This document shows positions 29,187 through 37,951 of a stretch of 64,000 bases of DNA, piece by piece. Position numbers and translations under genes: made by a program. Source of the stretch: Amphibiibacter pelophylacis. Its GTDB lineage: Bacteria > Pseudomonadota > Gammaproteobacteria > Burkholderiales > Burkholderiaceae_C. Positions within the stretch are counted from its first letter, which is position 1. Each line of letters starts with the position of its first letter. Below the pieces are notes generated by a model. That model had not been told where the DNA came from and made no database searches. It saw only the letters and a program-made list of their open reading frames with translations. Location of the stretch: positions 87,572 to 151,571 of the forward strand of contig NZ_JAWDIE010000007.1 in NCBI RefSeq assembly GCF_037688875.1. Reading direction: 5' to 3'.

Positions 29187-30281
29187 TCAGCCCTCCTCGG
29201 AATAAACAAGCGCTCTTGCTGAAGGCACCGAAATATGCAAATGCTGGCCCACATGGTAGTGCCCCTGCATTCGGGCAAACAGAGGACCAGATGCGGTATT
29301 CAGACTCAAAAGTGACTCGCGTCCACCGTATTCCATGGCCTTCACTTCCGCAGGTACCGCACCGTTGGCCTGAGCCGAAACCGGAATAATATCCTCAGGG
29401 CGTAGCGCAATATGTACAGCCCTTCTCTCAGGCAATGACAGACCTCTTGGAACCGAGCCTTGCCAGACGAGCCCACCCACCTGCACCGCCACTTGCCCAG
29501 TTGCATTCGTCAGTTGGAGCTCTCCCTTCAAAACATTGCGATATCCCATAAATCGGGCCACATGCAGGTTAGTCGGCTGCTCGTAAACCTCTTCCGGCGT
29601 ACCAACTTGCTGAACCACTCCCTCCTTCATCACCACGATACGATCAGCCATCGACAGGGCTTCGTCCTGATCATGTGTCACATAGATTGTGGTCCGCCCT
29701 AGTTGGGTATGAATCCGCCGGATTTCAGCACGCATCTCGATGCGCAGCCGTGTATCCAGATTGGACAATGGCTCGTCCATCAGAATGAGCGGTGGCTCAA
29801 TAACAATTGCGCGGGCAATAGCAACTCGCTGCTGCTGCCCTCCGGACAACTGGCCCGGCAGCTTGGTTTCATGCCCAGTCAACTGAACCAGCTCAAGAGC
29901 TAACATAGCTCGGCGCCGTATTTCAGACCTGTCCACGCCACGCATGCGAAGGCCAAAGCCCACATTATCAAGCACTGTCATATGGGGAAAAAGCGCATAG
30001 CTCTGAAAGACCATGCCGAACCCCCGCTGCTCTGACGGTAGCACATCAATTCTACGGTCGTCTAGCCATATTCCACCACCCGTCAGTGGAATAAGCCCAG
30101 CCAGTGAATTCAGCGCAGTCGATTTACCACAGCCGGAGGGACCCAGCAGCGCAATAAATTCCCCCCCCTGAATCGTGAGGTTCAGATTATTCAGTGCGTT
30201 GACGCGTCGCCCCTCCGGAGACAAGAAGCTCTGGCATACGTTTTCCAAACGCAACTGCGCGAAAGAAGCTGGTGCGGTCAT
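29187..30281 (-). CDS. ABC importer ATP-binding subunit
   Basis: A 364-residue ATPase. Walker A is GPSGCGKST, the Q-loop VFQSYALFPHMTV, the signature LSGGQQQRVAIARA, Walker B LILMDEPLSNLD and the switch histidine in YVTHDQDEAL. A C-terminal TOBE domain follows (RPEDIIPVSAQ). The start overlaps the binding-protein stop as ATGA. It energises uptake by the two downstream permeases. Confidence 0.93.
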   Translation of the reverse strand: MTAPASFAQLRLENVCQSFLSPEGRRVNALNNLNLTIQGGEFIALLGPSGCGKSTALNSLAGLIPLTGGGIWLDDRRIDVLPSEQRGFGMVFQSYALFPHMTVLDNVGFGLRMRGVDRSEIRRRAMLALELVQLTGHETKLPGQLSGGQQQRVAIARAIVIEPPLILMDEPLSNLDTRLRIEMRAEIRRIHTQLGRTTIYVTHDQDEALSMADRIVVMKEGVVQQVGTPEEVYEQPTNLHVARFMGYRNVLKGELQLTNATGQVAVQVGGLVWQGSVPRGLSLPERRAVHIALRPEDIIPVSAQANGAVPAEVKAMEYGGRESLLSLNTASGPLFARMQGHYHVGQHLHISVPSARALVYSEEG

Positions 30282-31429
30282 TTGGTCGAACCAATCTCTT
30301 GATCCCATTTCTGGAAAGCGGCCACCATAGCCTGCGCTTCCAGAGGTGTTTCATGTGGGAAGCTGGCAAACAGCCTTGCGTACTCAGGACGCCCAAATTT
30401 TTTAACAACTTCCTGACTTTTGGCTGGAGCCTGCTCAATGGTGACACCTTTCACCGCTGGGCCTGGATAAAAATAACCGTCATCAAATGTCATCGCCTGC
30501 TGTGCAGGTTCGAGCATGAAGTTCATCATTTTGAAAAGCACTTCCTGCTTTTCTTTGGGCACGCCTTTGGGAATGGCCATGTAGTGCGCGTCATTGACCC
30601 AGCTAAAACTGTCAAAATTCTGAATCTTGAAGTTCGCTGGAACAACACCTAAGGCGCGCGGATTGATGTCCCAGCCTGTCACTGAAACCGTCATATCCCG
30701 TGAGCCTTCACCCAGCTCTTTCATGACTGCAGTCGTGCCGCCCGGATAGTAGGCAATGCAACTATTGAGCTCTTTGAGATACGCCCAAGTTTTATCCCAG
30801 CCTTTAATCGGGTCACGAGGATCCTTGTCCCCCAATGCATAAGGGAGTCCCATTAAAAAGGTACGCCCCGGACCAGAGTTTGCCGGACGGGCATACAGAA
30901 ACCGGCCGGGGTTGGCCTTGCACCAAGACAGCAGGGCCTGAGGTGTTTTAGGAACATCCTTGACTTTTTCCGGGTTGTACTCCAGTAAAGGTCCTGCTGG
31001 CATATAAGTCACCTCGATGGCTTGACCTTTGGCCAGCTCCTGCATTTTTCTCGGCCCGTCCGCATATTTTTCCATGAGTCCGGGAAAACTGGCATTTTGC
31101 TCAGGCAGCAATTTTTCCCACAACCCCTGCTGAATGCCTGCCGCGAGGGCGTCAGTGCCAGTAAGCACCAGATCGATATCAGCACGGCCTGCGGCCTGCA
31201 TGGCTTTGAGCTTGCCAGGAAGCTGGGGGGCAGGCGAATTGGTGAAAGTGATCCGGGAGACCAGTTCAGGATGCTTGTCCCTGAACGCCTCGAAGGCTTT
31301 TTGCGTCAAGGCCAGATTCCCGGCCACATCCACGATGTTGAGTGAAACGGGCGCAGCCATCGCGGACGTGACGCCCAAAGCAAGCACTGCTGCAAACACG
31401 CTGGACCGGATTTCGGGGATCAGTGACAT
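30278..31429 (-). CDS. Periplasmic substrate-binding protein of the ABC importer
   Basis: A 383-residue family-1 solute-binding protein, first gene of the importer operon. A signal peptide covers about 1-25, with cleavage after SAMA. The mature protein begins APVSLNIVDVAGNLALT and has the two-lobe pattern with DLVLTGTDALAAG. Related proteins bind polyamines, phosphonates or iron; the operon with udh and lactonase suggests uronates or aldarates here. TAGGAGACATACT precedes the ATG, and the TTGTATGATGTC motif lies about 50 bases upstream. Confidence 0.85.
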   Translation of the reverse strand: MSLIPEIRSSVFAAVLALGVTSAMAAPVSLNIVDVAGNLALTQKAFEAFRDKHPELVSRITFTNSPAPQLPGKLKAMQAAGRADIDLVLTGTDALAAGIQQGLWEKLLPEQNASFPGLMEKYADGPRKMQELAKGQAIEVTYMPAGPLLEYNPEKVKDVPKTPQALLSWCKANPGRFLYARPANSGPGRTFLMGLPYALGDKDPRDPIKGWDKTWAYLKELNSCIAYYPGGTTAVMKELGEGSRDMTVSVTGWDINPRALGVVPANFKIQNFDSFSWVNDAHYMAIPKGVPKEKQEVLFKMMNFMLEPAQQAMTFDDGYFYPGPAVKGVTIEQAPAKSQEVVKKFGRPEYARLFASFPHETPLEAQAMVAAFQKWDQEIGSTK

Positions 31430-31480
31430 AGTATGTCTCCTAGTCTGCTTATTAACTTTAAATTTCGCTATTTTTTAGCG

Positions 31481-31492
31481 TTGTATGATGTC
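31481..31492 (-). promoter_or_regulatory. TTGTATGATGTC motif upstream of the importer operon
   Basis: Identical to the site in front of kdgD. It lies 52 bases before the binding-protein ATG, next to a short hairpin CGCTA/TAGCG around a T-run (31466-31480). It probably binds the cluster's GntR regulator; this is inferred from repetition at three loci of the same pathway. Confidence 0.6.
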
Positions 31493-31525
31493 TTACTTTA
31501 TTTGATCTTCTCTCAATTTTCATTG

Positions 31526-31538
31526 GTAGTTTCCCTGG
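31526..31538. repeat. Shared 13-base element GTAGTTTCCCTGG, copy 2
   Basis: Exact copy of 23107-23119. It lies 33 bases from the TTGTATGATGTC motif, but on the other side of that motif compared with the kdgD copy. It could be a second regulator site. Function unknown. Confidence 0.6.
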
Positions 31539-31675
31539 AGAGACAGCACGAGATCTGGCCGTAGCGAGGAAACAGCGGCGCCAGCACTGCGTACAGACTC
31601 CCTCACAGCCTGGCCACCCCACCCTGAATCGCCCTATCATTCCCCCCATTGATCCCGCACCCTCTGGAGCCCCCG

Positions 31676-32812
31676 ATGAAGCGCCGCCATTTTCTCAACC
31701 TGTCCGCCGCCCCGCTGTTGGGCAGCGCCTTCCTGACTGGACTGCCCTCGCGGGTCTGGGCCAGCCCGGCCCCCGACGCAGCGCCCGCCACTGCCGGATC
31801 GGCCTGGAAGCGCCACGAGATCACCACCCACGTTGATCTGAGCCAGCACGTGGGCGCCGACCGCGTCTGGGTGCCGCTGCCCGCGCAGCAGCTGTCCGAC
31901 GCCCGGGGCGATTACCAGCGCGTGGAAGACATCCAGTTTGACGCGCCAGGCGCCAGCCAGGCCAAAATCCTGACCGCGACAGATGGCACCCGCCTGCTGG
32001 CCGCGGAGTGGGCCGACGACAAAGCCCCGCGCCAGCTCACCGTGACCACGCGCGTGGCGCTGCGCGATCGCGCGATTGACCTGTCCGCCGCGCCCACGCT
32101 GGCCAAAGCCAGCGCTGAAGAGCTGGCGCCCTGGCTGCGCGCCACCCAGAACAAGCCGCTGGATGGCATCGTCGGCGACACCGCACGCGGCATCGTCGCG
32201 CGCGCGAACGCACGCACCGACGTCGAAAAAGCCAAGGCCATTTACGATTGGATCGTGACCTACACCGAGCGCAAGGCCAGCGTGCGCGGCTGCGGTTCGG
32301 GCGATGCCGAAGCGCTGCTGACCATCGGCAACCTGGGCGGCAAGTGCGCCGACCTGAACGGCCTTTTTGTGGCCCTGTCCCGCGCCACCGGCGTGCCCGC
32401 GCGCGACGTCTACGGCATCCGCGTGGACGACTCGGCACTGGGTTACAAGAGCCTGGGCAAGAGCGGCGACATCACCCGCGCGCAGCACTGCCGCGCCGAG
32501 TTCTATGCCCAGGGCTACGGCTGGGTGCCGGTCGATCCGGCCGACGTGCGCAAGGTGATGCTCGAAGAGCCGCCCGGCAATCTGCCCGCCGACAACCCGC
32601 GCGTGGTGGACGCACGCCGCAGGCTGTTTGGCGCCTGGGAAATGAACTGGATGGGCTACAACCAGGCGGAAGACCTGCGCCTGCCGGGCAGCCAGCTGGA
32701 CATTCCGCTGGCCTTCCTGATGTATCCCCAGGGCGAAACCGCGCAGCGTCGCCTGAACAGCTACGATCCGGCGACTTTCGTTTACGCGATCCAGTCGCAG
32801 CGCATGGCCTGA
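31676..32812 (+). CDS. Transglutaminase-like domain protein, exported
   Basis: A 378-residue protein with a twin-arginine-like signal (MKRRHFLNLSAAPLLGSAF), probably cleaved near residue 30. The core (about 170-300) holds the Cys-His-Asp set: GGKCADLNGLFVALSRATG, AQHCRAEFY and WVPVDPADV. Such proteins are cysteine peptidases or amide-transfer enzymes; the substrate is unknown. TGGAGC lies before the ATG at 31676. The base composition returns here to the GC-rich background. It is convergent with selC. Confidence 0.85.
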   Translation: MKRRHFLNLSAAPLLGSAFLTGLPSRVWASPAPDAAPATAGSAWKRHEITTHVDLSQHVGADRVWVPLPAQQLSDARGDYQRVEDIQFDAPGASQAKILTATDGTRLLAAEWADDKAPRQLTVTTRVALRDRAIDLSAAPTLAKASAEELAPWLRATQNKPLDGIVGDTARGIVARANARTDVEKAKAIYDWIVTYTERKASVRGCGSGDAEALLTIGNLGGKCADLNGLFVALSRATGVPARDVYGIRVDDSALGYKSLGKSGDITRAQHCRAEFYAQGYGWVPVDPADVRKVMLEEPPGNLPADNPRVVDARRRLFGAWEMNWMGYNQAEDLRLPGSQLDIPLAFLMYPQGETAQRRLNSYDPATFVYAIQSQRMA

Positions 32813-32821
32813 GGAAGACGG

Positions 32822-32917
32822 TGGCGGAAGGCAGCAGGAGTCGAACCTGCCAGGGAGCGGCTGACGCCCCCTACCGGGTTTGAAGCCCGGGCGCACCACC
32901 GGGTGCGTTTGCCCTCC
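32822..32917 (-). tRNA. selC: tRNA-Sec (anticodon UCA)
   Basis: A 96-base tRNA with encoded CCA. The acceptor stem has eight pairs (GGAGGGCA with TGCCTTCC, one G-U), typical of bacterial tRNA-Sec. The anticodon arm contains CTTCAAA (anticodon TCA), there is a long variable arm, and the T-arm reads GGTTCGACTCC. It reads UGA codons as selenocysteine with SelB. It follows selB on the same strand, 33 bases away, in a cluster with a selenoprotein gene. Confidence 0.96.
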
Positions 32918-32950
32918 GTAGGGTCTGGATGCGGCGCGGCCTGACGGGCG

Positions 32951-34906
32951 TCAAGGCCGGGCGCTCCAGGCGGCATCCGGCCGCAGCCGGTGTCCGTCGC
33001 CGACGCGCAGGGTGTAGCCCACGCGGTCAAAAAATTCCAGCACCTGGATGGCGCGTTTGCGGCCCAGACCGCAGGCGTCGCGGAAATCGCGCGCCTGCGC
33101 GGCGTGGTCCGGTGCGGCCTGCGCCAGCACCGCCACCTGGGCGGCCAGCGCGGCGATGGCCTCAGCGCTGTAAAACAGGTCCTTGACAATCTGGAAGAGT
33201 CTACCCTGGCGCGCCAGCTTGCGCAGCAGCAGGCGGACGGCGTCCTCGGGCACGCGGTGATCGCGGGCCAGATCGCGCACCCAGGGCGGATCAAAGCCGC
33301 CCGCCTGCAGCGCGGGCAGCAGGCGCTCGGCCAGCAGCGTCTCGGCTGCCGACAGTTCAGTGCTGTGACTGGGCCGGTGCAGCCAGGGCCCCGTCTGCGC
33401 CACCTGCCGCTGCGCCAGCAGCGCCGCGAGCAGGCCCTGCCACAGCGCGTCGTGCGCAGGCTGCATCAGACCCGGCAGCGTCATGCGGCGCAGGCGCGCG
33501 GCGTTGACGCCGGGCTCGTCCGGGCTGCGGGCGTGAAACTGATCCAGCCCCTGCAGCACCCGCGCCTGCAGCAGGTCCAGGCCGCCCGGCGCCAGCAGCA
33601 GGGCATCGCCCGCCCCGGCCGGCCAGCGCAGCAGATCGGGCGCCAGACGCATCTGGCCCTCAGGCACGCCCAGCAGGCGCACCAGCTGCGAGAGCAGCAG
33701 GCCGTGCGGCGCCTGCGCGATCAGGGCGGAAGGGTCGGGAGCCTGGTCAGGCGGCGCAGCCAGCAGGGCCTGCAGCGCGTCCAGCACCGCCTGCCGGGCG
33801 GGGCTGCGGCGGCGGCGCGCGGGCGCATCCGGGTCCAGCACGGGGCCGCCGCCCAGGGTGCGGCTGGCCTGCGCGTTGCGCAAGATCAGGCGCTCGCCTG
33901 CGGTGACGAACACATCGGCCTCAAACACCAGCTGCACGCGCGCCGTGGCGCCTGCGGCCAGGCGCTCGCCGTCCAGCGGCACGGCGTGGGCCAGGTGATG
34001 GGCGGTGCCCAGATGCACATGCAGCGGCGTCCAGGCGACCAGATCAGGAGAATCCGGCAGCAGCGTCAGCAGCACGTCGATGCGGCGCGAGGCCTGCGGG
34101 CCTTGCGCGGTGAATATCCAGTCGCCGCGCCGGATGTCGTCGCGGTCCAGCCCCGTCAGGTTGAGCGCGCAGCGCTGTCCCGCCCGGGCCAGCGCACTGG
34201 CGCGGTTCTGGGCGTGGATGCTGCGCACCCGCACCGCCTGGCCGGTGGCCGAATGGCGCAGCGTATCGCCCACGGCAGCGCGTCCGGCGAACACCGTGCC
34301 GGTGACCACCGTGCCCTGTCCGGCCAGGGTGAAAACCCGGTCCACGGCCAGACGGAAGAGGCCGCCGTCCTGCCGCGCCGCCGCCTGACGGGCCAGCGCG
34401 TGCAGATGTTCGCGCAAAGCAGCGGTCCCCGCGTCGTCCGGCTGTGTGGCGGCTGTGGCAAACAGCGCCGCTGCGTCCAGCGGCGTGTCGGCCAGCAGCG
34501 CGTGGATGTCGCGCTGCACCTGCGCCAGGCGCTCGGGCGGGACGCGATCCGTCTTGGTCAGCGCCACCGTGCCGGTGCGCACGCCAAGCAGCAGGACGAT
34601 GGCCAGGTGCTCGCGCGTCTGCGGCATCACGCCATCGTCGGCGGCCACAACCAGCAGCGCGTGGTCGATGCCGACCGCGCCTGCGGCCATGGTGTGGACG
34701 AACTTTTCGTGCCCGGGCACGTCGATGAAGCCCAGAACCTCGTCCGGCTGGCCGTCGCCTCCGGGCAGCGGCGTGTAGGCGTAGCCCAGCTCGATCGAGA
34801 TGCCGCGCGCTTTTTCTTCCTTCAGCCGGTCGGTGTCCACGCCGGTCAGGGCGCGCACCAGCGTGGTCTTGCCGTGGTCGATGTGGCCTGCGGTGCCGAT
34901 GATCAT
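32951..34906 (-). CDS. selB: Selenocysteine-specific translation elongation factor SelB
   Basis: A 651-residue GTPase that carries Sec-tRNA to UGA codons and binds the SECIS hairpin with its C-terminal winged helices. The G-domain has GHIDHGKTTL at the start, DVPGHEKFV and LTKTD. Two beta-barrel domains follow, then repeated winged-helix domains to the end (RDFRDACGLGRKRAIQVLEFFD). It starts 13 bases after selA. Confidence 0.96.
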   Translation of the reverse strand: MIIGTAGHIDHGKTTLVRALTGVDTDRLKEEKARGISIELGYAYTPLPGGDGQPDEVLGFIDVPGHEKFVHTMAAGAVGIDHALLVVAADDGVMPQTREHLAIVLLLGVRTGTVALTKTDRVPPERLAQVQRDIHALLADTPLDAAALFATAATQPDDAGTAALREHLHALARQAAARQDGGLFRLAVDRVFTLAGQGTVVTGTVFAGRAAVGDTLRHSATGQAVRVRSIHAQNRASALARAGQRCALNLTGLDRDDIRRGDWIFTAQGPQASRRIDVLLTLLPDSPDLVAWTPLHVHLGTAHHLAHAVPLDGERLAAGATARVQLVFEADVFVTAGERLILRNAQASRTLGGGPVLDPDAPARRRRSPARQAVLDALQALLAAPPDQAPDPSALIAQAPHGLLLSQLVRLLGVPEGQMRLAPDLLRWPAGAGDALLLAPGGLDLLQARVLQGLDQFHARSPDEPGVNAARLRRMTLPGLMQPAHDALWQGLLAALLAQRQVAQTGPWLHRPSHSTELSAAETLLAERLLPALQAGGFDPPWVRDLARDHRVPEDAVRLLLRKLARQGRLFQIVKDLFYSAEAIAALAAQVAVLAQAAPDHAAQARDFRDACGLGRKRAIQVLEFFDRVGYTLRVGDGHRLRPDAAWSARP

Positions 34907-34919
34907 GGCCGAAGCGCTC

Positions 34920-36350
34920 TCAGCCCTGCGCCAGCCGTTCGGCCAGGCCCGCCGGGCCGTGCAGCTGTGCGATGAAGGCGGGCTGATCGGCGGCCTCCAG
35001 ACAGCGCAGATCCAGCCAGAGCGTGTCGCTGGCGATGCGTCCGATCACCGGACGCGGCAGGCCGCGCAGTGCGCCTTCCAGCGCGGCCAGGGCGCGGCCC
35101 GGGCGCTGTCCCGCAGCGGGACGCAGCGCAAGGCCGTAGCTGGGCAGGGTATCCACCGGCAGGGCGCCGCTGCCGATCTGGCTGAAGAGGCCCTCCGCCG
35201 TCACGGTGTAGCGCTCGCCCAGCGCCTGCTGCAGCGTCTGGCACAGCGCGAGCGCCTGCGCCCGCATCTGCTCCTGCGGGCGGGTGAGCAGGCGCAGCGT
35301 GGTCAGGCGCTCGGGCAGCAGATCGGGCGCCAGGTAGAGGCGCAGCACGGGTTCCAGCGCCGCGAGGGTCAGCTTGCCCACGCGCAGTGCGCGCTTGAGC
35401 GGATTTTTCTTGATGCGCTCGATCAGGTCTTTGCGGCCGACGATCAGCCCGGCCTGCGGCCCGCCCAGCAGTTTGTCGCCGCTGAAGGTGACCACGTCAG
35501 CGCCCTGCGCCACGGTCTCGCGCACCGTGGGCTCGCGCGGAAGGCCCCACTGCGACAGATCGACCAGCGTGCCGCTGCCCAGATCGACCGCCAGCGGCAG
35601 GCCGCGCGCGTGGGCGATGGCGGCCACCTCGTCCTGCGGCACGCTTTTGGTGAATCCGGTGATGGCGTAATTGCTGCAGTGCACCTTCATCAGCAGCGCG
35701 GTGCGCTCGGTGATGGCGGCGTCGTAATCGCGCGCGTGGGTGCGGTTGGTGGTGCCGACCTCGACCAGGCGGGCGCCCGCGCGCGCCATGATGTCGGGAA
35801 TGCGGAAGGCGCCGCCGATTTCGACCAGCTCGCCGCGCGAGACGATCACCTCGGCGTCCTGCGCCAGCGCGTTCAGCGTCAGCAGCACGGCGGCGGCGTT
35901 GTTGTTGACTACGGTGGCGGCTTCGGCGCCGGTCAGTTCGCACAGCAGGCCGTTCACCAGATCGTCGCGGTCGCCGCGTCCGCCGGTGGCCAGATCAAAT
36001 TCCAGATTCGCCGGGGCCGTCAGCGCCTGCACCACCGCCGCCACCGCCGTATCAGGCAGCAGGGCTCGGCCCAGGTTGGTGTGCAGCACCGTGCCGGTCA
36101 GATTAAACACGGTGCGCAGGCGGGGCGCGGCCTGCGCCTGCAGCGCCTGGTCGACACGCTGGGCCAGGCGGTCTGGCGCCAGGTCATCCGCTGTCAGAGC
36201 GCCCGCCAGCGCGGTGGGCCGCAGCTCGTCCAGCAGGGCGCGCAGCGCCTGGGTGAGCTGCACCCGGCCGTGCAGCGGCACCAGAGCAAGAAATTCGGGG
36301 CTGGACAGCAGCCGGTCGACCGACGGCAGTCGCACCGCAGGCGCCGTCAT
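34920..36350 (-). CDS. selA: L-seryl-tRNA(Sec) selenium transferase SelA
   Basis: A 476-residue pyridoxal-phosphate enzyme that converts seryl-tRNA-Sec to selenocysteyl-tRNA-Sec with selenophosphate. The PLP lysine is near 293 in FSGDKLLGGPQAGLIVG; other marks are TGTVLHTNLGRALL and VGTTNRTHARDY. The ATG at 36350 overlaps the fdhE stop (ATGA). The open frame runs on into fdhE but that part is not used. selD is not in the window. Confidence 0.96.
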   Translation of the reverse strand: MTAPAVRLPSVDRLLSSPEFLALVPLHGRVQLTQALRALLDELRPTALAGALTADDLAPDRLAQRVDQALQAQAAPRLRTVFNLTGTVLHTNLGRALLPDTAVAAVVQALTAPANLEFDLATGGRGDRDDLVNGLLCELTGAEAATVVNNNAAAVLLTLNALAQDAEVIVSRGELVEIGGAFRIPDIMARAGARLVEVGTTNRTHARDYDAAITERTALLMKVHCSNYAITGFTKSVPQDEVAAIAHARGLPLAVDLGSGTLVDLSQWGLPREPTVRETVAQGADVVTFSGDKLLGGPQAGLIVGRKDLIERIKKNPLKRALRVGKLTLAALEPVLRLYLAPDLLPERLTTLRLLTRPQEQMRAQALALCQTLQQALGERYTVTAEGLFSQIGSGALPVDTLPSYGLALRPAAGQRPGRALAALEGALRGLPRPVIGRIASDTLWLDLRCLEAADQPAFIAQLHGPAGLAERLAQG

Positions 36351-37258
36351 GCCAGGGCGAGCAGCGGGTTGGCGCTGGCGCGATCGAACTCGGTCTCGCC
36401 CATCAGCAGGTCCAGCAGCAGCGTGCCCAGATCGTCGGCCAGCGGCTCGGCGAGCGGGTCTTTTTCCTGATTGACCAGCTTGCGGTAGGTGTGGCACTGG
36501 GTGCAGGTTTCGGCCTGGACCACGGGCTTGGCGCCGTCCACACCCTGGTAGCGTATGCCTTCGGTCGATTCGCAGTGGCTGCACTTGACGCGCACCATGT
36601 GCCATTCGGTGCAGCACACGCCGCAATGCAGGTAGCGGTGTCCGGCGGCAGTGCCGCCAATGCGCAGCACGCTGGTCACCGGCGGCGCGGCGCAGACCGG
36701 GCAGATGCTGGCCGGATCGGTGTAGGGCACGGCGCCCGCACTCAGGCGGCTGGCGCGGTCGGCGAAAACCACCTGCAGCGCCGCCGCCACAAAGGGCGCG
36801 GTGCTGATATCGCCGGGCTGAAGATCGCCCCCCAGCACGCGCAGCGCCAGCGCGTCCTGCGCTTCAGGGCTGTGCTGGCGCAGCGCGGCCAGCGCCTCAC
36901 ACAGGGCGGGCGGCACTTCGGGCAGCGGCTGGATGGCGTCCAGCAGCGCCGTGAGCACCTCGCGCCAGACCGGGTCCAGATGGTCGGCGGCGGGCATCAG
37001 CGGCATGGAATGCGCCTGGCTGCGGGCGAGGGTTTCGGCCTCCAGCGGCGCGGTCTGCACCGTGGCGGCGGCTTTCTGCTGCGCCTGCACAAGGCGTGCC
37101 ATCAGGCGCAGGTAGTCGGCGATGGGGTTGCCTTCGGCCAGCTGCAGCAGGCGCGCGGCGCGCTCGGCGAACAGGCTCTGCGGCTGGGGCAGGCGGATGC
37201 GGGGAAAGTGGGTGTGATCGAGGGCTTCGATCTCGCCCGGTTGAAGAATGCGTTGCAC
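36347..37258 (-). CDS. fdhE: Formate dehydrogenase accessory protein FdhE
   Basis: A 303-residue cytoplasmic protein needed to mature the formate dehydrogenase catalytic subunit. Four Cys pairs that bind iron or zinc are present: CPVC, CGVC, CSHC and CTQC, in the C-terminal half. It sits between the fdo structural genes and selA, and overlaps selA by four bases. A terminator-like hairpin precedes it, so its expression may be lower than that of fdoGHI. Confidence 0.94.
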   Translation of the reverse strand: MQRILQPGEIEALDHTHFPRIRLPQPQSLFAERAARLLQLAEGNPIADYLRLMARLVQAQQKAAATVQTAPLEAETLARSQAHSMPLMPAADHLDPVWREVLTALLDAIQPLPEVPPALCEALAALRQHSPEAQDALALRVLGGDLQPGDISTAPFVAAALQVVFADRASRLSAGAVPYTDPASICPVCAAPPVTSVLRIGGTAAGHRYLHCGVCCTEWHMVRVKCSHCESTEGIRYQGVDGAKPVVQAETCTQCHTYRKLVNQEKDPLAEPLADDLGTLLLDLLMGETEFDRASANPLLALA

Positions 37259-37261
37259 GGA

Positions 37262-37303
37262 AAATCTTTCAAAAATCTGCCGGGGAGCCCGCCCCGGGCA
37301 GAT
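37262..37303 (-). terminator. Terminator or attenuator between fdoI and fdhE
   Basis: ATCTGCC-GGGG and CCCC-GGGCAGAT (37275-37303) form a strong stem with one bulged C. On the minus strand it is followed by TTTTTGAAAGATTTT. It lies between the fdoI stop and the fdhE start, so partial read-through would set the ratio of enzyme subunits to FdhE and the sel genes. Confidence 0.75.
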
Positions 37304-37324
37304 CAGGGGCGTGCAGACCAGCGA

Positions 37325-37951
37325 TCAGGTGTCGTCACCCGTCATTTTGCGGTACCAGCCGCGGTGATGCTGCTTGGCCCAGGCCCGGGTGACGGTGCCG
37401 TACAGCATGGCGCGGATCGTACCCCGGGTCCAGATGGCCGCATACACGTGCAGGATGATCAGGCCGATCATGAGCACGGCTGCCGCCGCGTGCGCCACCG
37501 AGGCCAGACGCACCGCCGTGACCGACGGCGTCCACCACGAGCGCCACATGAACACGCCGCTGACGCTCAGCACCAGCATGCCGATCACCAGGCCCCAGAA
37601 CAGCAGCTTCTGCCCGCCGTTGTACTTGCCCTGTTCGGGCATGTCGTGATCGTTGCCATCGACCATTTTGTTGACGTTTTTCAGCCACTCGATGTCGCGC
37701 GATTCGATCACGTTCAGGCGCCAGAAACGCAGCGTCAGCACGATGAAGAACAGGCCCATCACCACCCCGATGTAGGGGTGCAGGATGCGCGCCCACGGCC
37801 CGCCGCCAAACAGCATCGTCAGCGGGAAGAAGGCCGGGTGGAAGAAGGCCAGACCCGAGAGCGCCAGCAGGATGAAGCAGATGCCGACGATCCAGTGGTT
37901 GGTGCGCTCGGAGGCGGTGTAGCGCTGCAGGTCGCGTGGATTGCGTTTCAT
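37325..37951 (-). CDS. fdoI: Formate dehydrogenase gamma subunit, cytochrome b556
   Basis: A 208-residue membrane protein with four hydrophobic segments that anchors the enzyme and passes electrons to quinone. Haem-type histidines occur in RTNHWIVGI, HPYIGVVMG, VAHAAAAVLM and ILHVYAAIW. It overlaps fdoH by ATGA. FdnI and FdoI forms cannot be told apart here; the symbol is by family. Confidence 0.93.
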   Translation of the reverse strand: MKRNPRDLQRYTASERTNHWIVGICFILLALSGLAFFHPAFFPLTMLFGGGPWARILHPYIGVVMGLFFIVLTLRFWRLNVIESRDIEWLKNVNKMVDGNDHDMPEQGKYNGGQKLLFWGLVIGMLVLSVSGVFMWRSWWTPSVTAVRLASVAHAAAAVLMIGLIILHVYAAIWTRGTIRAMLYGTVTRAWAKQHHRGWYRKMTGDDT

